Source: a bacterium (GTDB taxonomy: Bacteria; Electryoneota; RPQS01). Taken from it: 5,816 nucleotides of DNA. The stretch covers positions 1-5,816 of the forward strand of contig JAQTRJ010000160.1 in NCBI GenBank assembly GCA_028711875.1, written 5' to 3'. A model generated the notes under the pieces. That model had not been told where the DNA came from, did no database searches, and worked only from the letters and a program-made list of their open reading frames with translations. This document shows positions 4,801 to 5,816 of this stretch, in pieces. Made by a program: the position numbers and the translations under genes. Position 1 is the first letter of the stretch. Each line of letters starts with the position of its first letter.

Positions 4801-5816
4801 GATTTCAGTGCCTCTTCCAATAGCTCAGCGGCCTGTCGCGCGGGAATCCGGCCCGGCGGCCGCTGAAGCTGTCCCATCCACCAGCGCACGCGTCCCTCCG
4901 TGCAGCGGCTGCGCGTTGAAACCGTCCGCACCGCTTCCACCAGCGGCCGCCAGACCGGCTCCGCCAGCGGCAGCATCTGCTGCTTCGCGGCAATCGTCAT
5001 CCAATCGGCTCCGGGACGACGCGAACGCTGCATGACCAGAATCGGCACGGCTTCCCAGTGCAGCGCGCCTTCGCGGAGTAGTTGAAATAGCCGCCGCCAC
5101 GCTTCCGGAGAAATGGCTCGCGGATTCCCCTTCCGACGGTGCGCCGCCCTCGCATCCTGAACCAGCACGCGGGCCACGCGATTGGCCGGCAGCCGCCCTT
5201 CGCTCTGCACTTTTTGATACAAGCCATAGAACGCGGAAGCGATCAATCCGTCGGCCAGCTCCTCGCTCATGCCGTCTCCGAGCAACTTCGCTTTCTTCTC
5301 CCACGGCGGCTCGGGCATAGTTCCCCGGATGTGCGCAGCGCGTTCGGGCGAAATGATCGTGGGCGGCGAGTCCGTATCGGGATACATGCGGTTCGGGCCG
5401 GGCAGGATGCGCTCGAAATCCGTCCATCCGCCGCGCCGCGCCTGCCGCGTTTCCGAGGGAACTCCCTGCGTCGCTTCGCGGATGCGAATCATCGTTTCGT
5501 TGAGCGCCGTCGTCACGTCCGCCGCCGGGCCGCAGACCACCACGACGACGTCCTGTTCGTCCGCCCCCGTCATGGCCAAGATGGCCGTTTGGTCGCTGGG
5601 GAACAGCTCGAATTCGCCCTGCGCTCCGGTGTAGAACAGGTTCGGCATCTCGTCGAGACACGCGATCACCCGTACCCGCCCCGAGACTTCGTGCGCGAAC
5701 ATCCGTCCCGGCTGCACGATTTCCGAAAGCAGTCCGCCCACGCCGTGCACGCGCACCGCCGCGATTCGCAGTCCCTGTTCCTGCGCTTGGTCGAGGCGCG
5801 GGGTTCGGAAGTGAAT
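4797..5816 (-). CDS. gatE: Glutamyl-tRNA(Gln) amidotransferase subunit E (archaeal-type GatE), 5'-truncated by the window
   Basis: The C-terminal 339 residues of GatE, which normally has about 620-630. GatE binds Glu-tRNA(Gln), phosphorylates the glutamyl group and uses ammonia from GatD. The frame is open to the window edge, so the GTG at 5756-5754 is an internal codon; the 20 residues before it (including RLDQAQEQGLRIAAV) continue the domain. Counting from the edge, about 15-140 match the AspRS-type (GAD) insertion of GatE, with GVGGLLSEIVQPGRMFAHEV at about 25-44. The diagnostic PGPNRMYPDTDSPP is at about 139-152. From about 155 a mostly helical region and a tail related to GatB/YqeY C-termini run to the end, including RWWMGQLQ and RIPARQAAELLEEAL. 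The N-terminal catalytic cradle is outside the window. The insertion is more divergent than in typical archaeal proteins as I remember them (for example, DEMPNLFYTG where DELPAYG is usual). The assignment is strong because gatD follows with a 4-base overlap. Confidence 0.88.
   Translation of the reverse strand: MHFRTPRLDQAQEQGLRIAAVRVHGVGGLLSEIVQPGRMFAHEVSGRVRVIACLDEMPNLFYTGAQGEFELFPSDQTAILAMTGADEQDVVVVVCGPAADVTTALNETMIRIREATQGVPSETRQARRGGWTDFERILPGPNRMYPDTDSPPTIISPERAAHIRGTMPEPPWEKKAKLLGDGMSEELADGLIASAFYGLYQKVQSEGRLPANRVARVLVQDARAAHRRKGNPRAISPEAWRRLFQLLREGALHWEAVPILVMQRSRRPGADWMTIAAKQQMLPLAEPVWRPLVEAVRTVSTRSRCTEGRVRWWMGQLQRPPGRIPARQAAELLEEALKS
4811..4818 (-). promoter_or_regulatory. Ribosome binding site of gatD inside the gatE 3' end
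   Basis: On the minus strand GGAAGAGG lies 10 bases before the gatD ATG (4800-4798). It supports this start and shows that gatD can be initiated on its own as well as by coupling through the ATGA overlap. Confidence 0.75.

Noticed and set aside
3982..4866. Plus-strand open frame of 294 codons opposite gatD
   Set aside because: Its composition is typical of an antisense shadow (Arg/His/Val/Asp), and it is opposite the conserved asparaginase domain; no motif and no ribosome site.
4825..5661. Minus-strand open frame of 278 codons in another frame over gatE
   Set aside because: Very Arg/Ala/Gly-rich without motifs; the overlapping frame encodes clear GatE signatures.
5754..5756. GTG as the gatE start
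   Set aside because: The frame stays open to the window edge with GatE-like residues, and family length requires about 280-290 more residues upstream.
4797..5816. Aspartyl-tRNA synthetase fragment
   Set aside because: The similarity is only to the GAD insertion shared by bacterial AspRS and GatE; PGPNRMYPDTDSPP and the tail are GatE-like, and no synthetase class II motif is visible.

Overview
The window is a GC-rich, gene-dense fragment with two convergent transcription units that meet at a strong hairpin terminator. It is most likely bacterial. The reasons are clear Shine-Dalgarno sites a few bases before the starts, a classical stem-loop plus T-tract terminator, and a sodium-pump decarboxylase operon in bacterial order. 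An archaeon is not formally excluded, because one of the two units is of archaeal type. I cannot name the phylum from the sequence.

Left unit, plus strand, positions 1 to 3171: four tightly packed genes encode a biotin-dependent, membrane-bound, sodium-translocating acyl-CoA decarboxylase. In order they are the carboxyltransferase alpha subunit (5' end cut by the window), a small single-span OadG-like delta subunit, the biotin carrier protein with its EAMKM site, and the polytopic beta subunit that decarboxylates carboxybiotin and exports Na+. The order alpha, delta, biotin carrier, beta is that of methylmalonyl-CoA decarboxylase (mmdADCB). The carboxyltransferase is of the propionyl/methylmalonyl-CoA type, so the expected overall reaction is (S)-methylmalonyl-CoA to propionyl-CoA plus CO2 with Na+ export.

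Middle, 3172 to 3387: the intergenic gap between the converging genes. It holds a strong terminator that probably works in both directions, a small palindrome, two abutting 24-bp direct repeats, and two hairpins that share a design on the minus strand (GGG-start stem, WGGA loop) but differ by compensated bases.

Right unit, minus strand, 3388 to 5816: gatE (5' end cut by the window) overlaps gatD by four bases (ATGA). Together they would form the GatDE amidotransferase, which turns Glu-tRNA(Gln) into Gln-tRNA(Gln). GatD is the glutaminase-type subunit that releases ammonia. GatE is the tRNA-binding kinase/amidotransferase subunit. GatDE is classically the archaeal system, while bacteria normally use GlnRS or GatCAB, so a complete-looking gatE-gatD operon in an apparently bacterial genome is the most notable content here.
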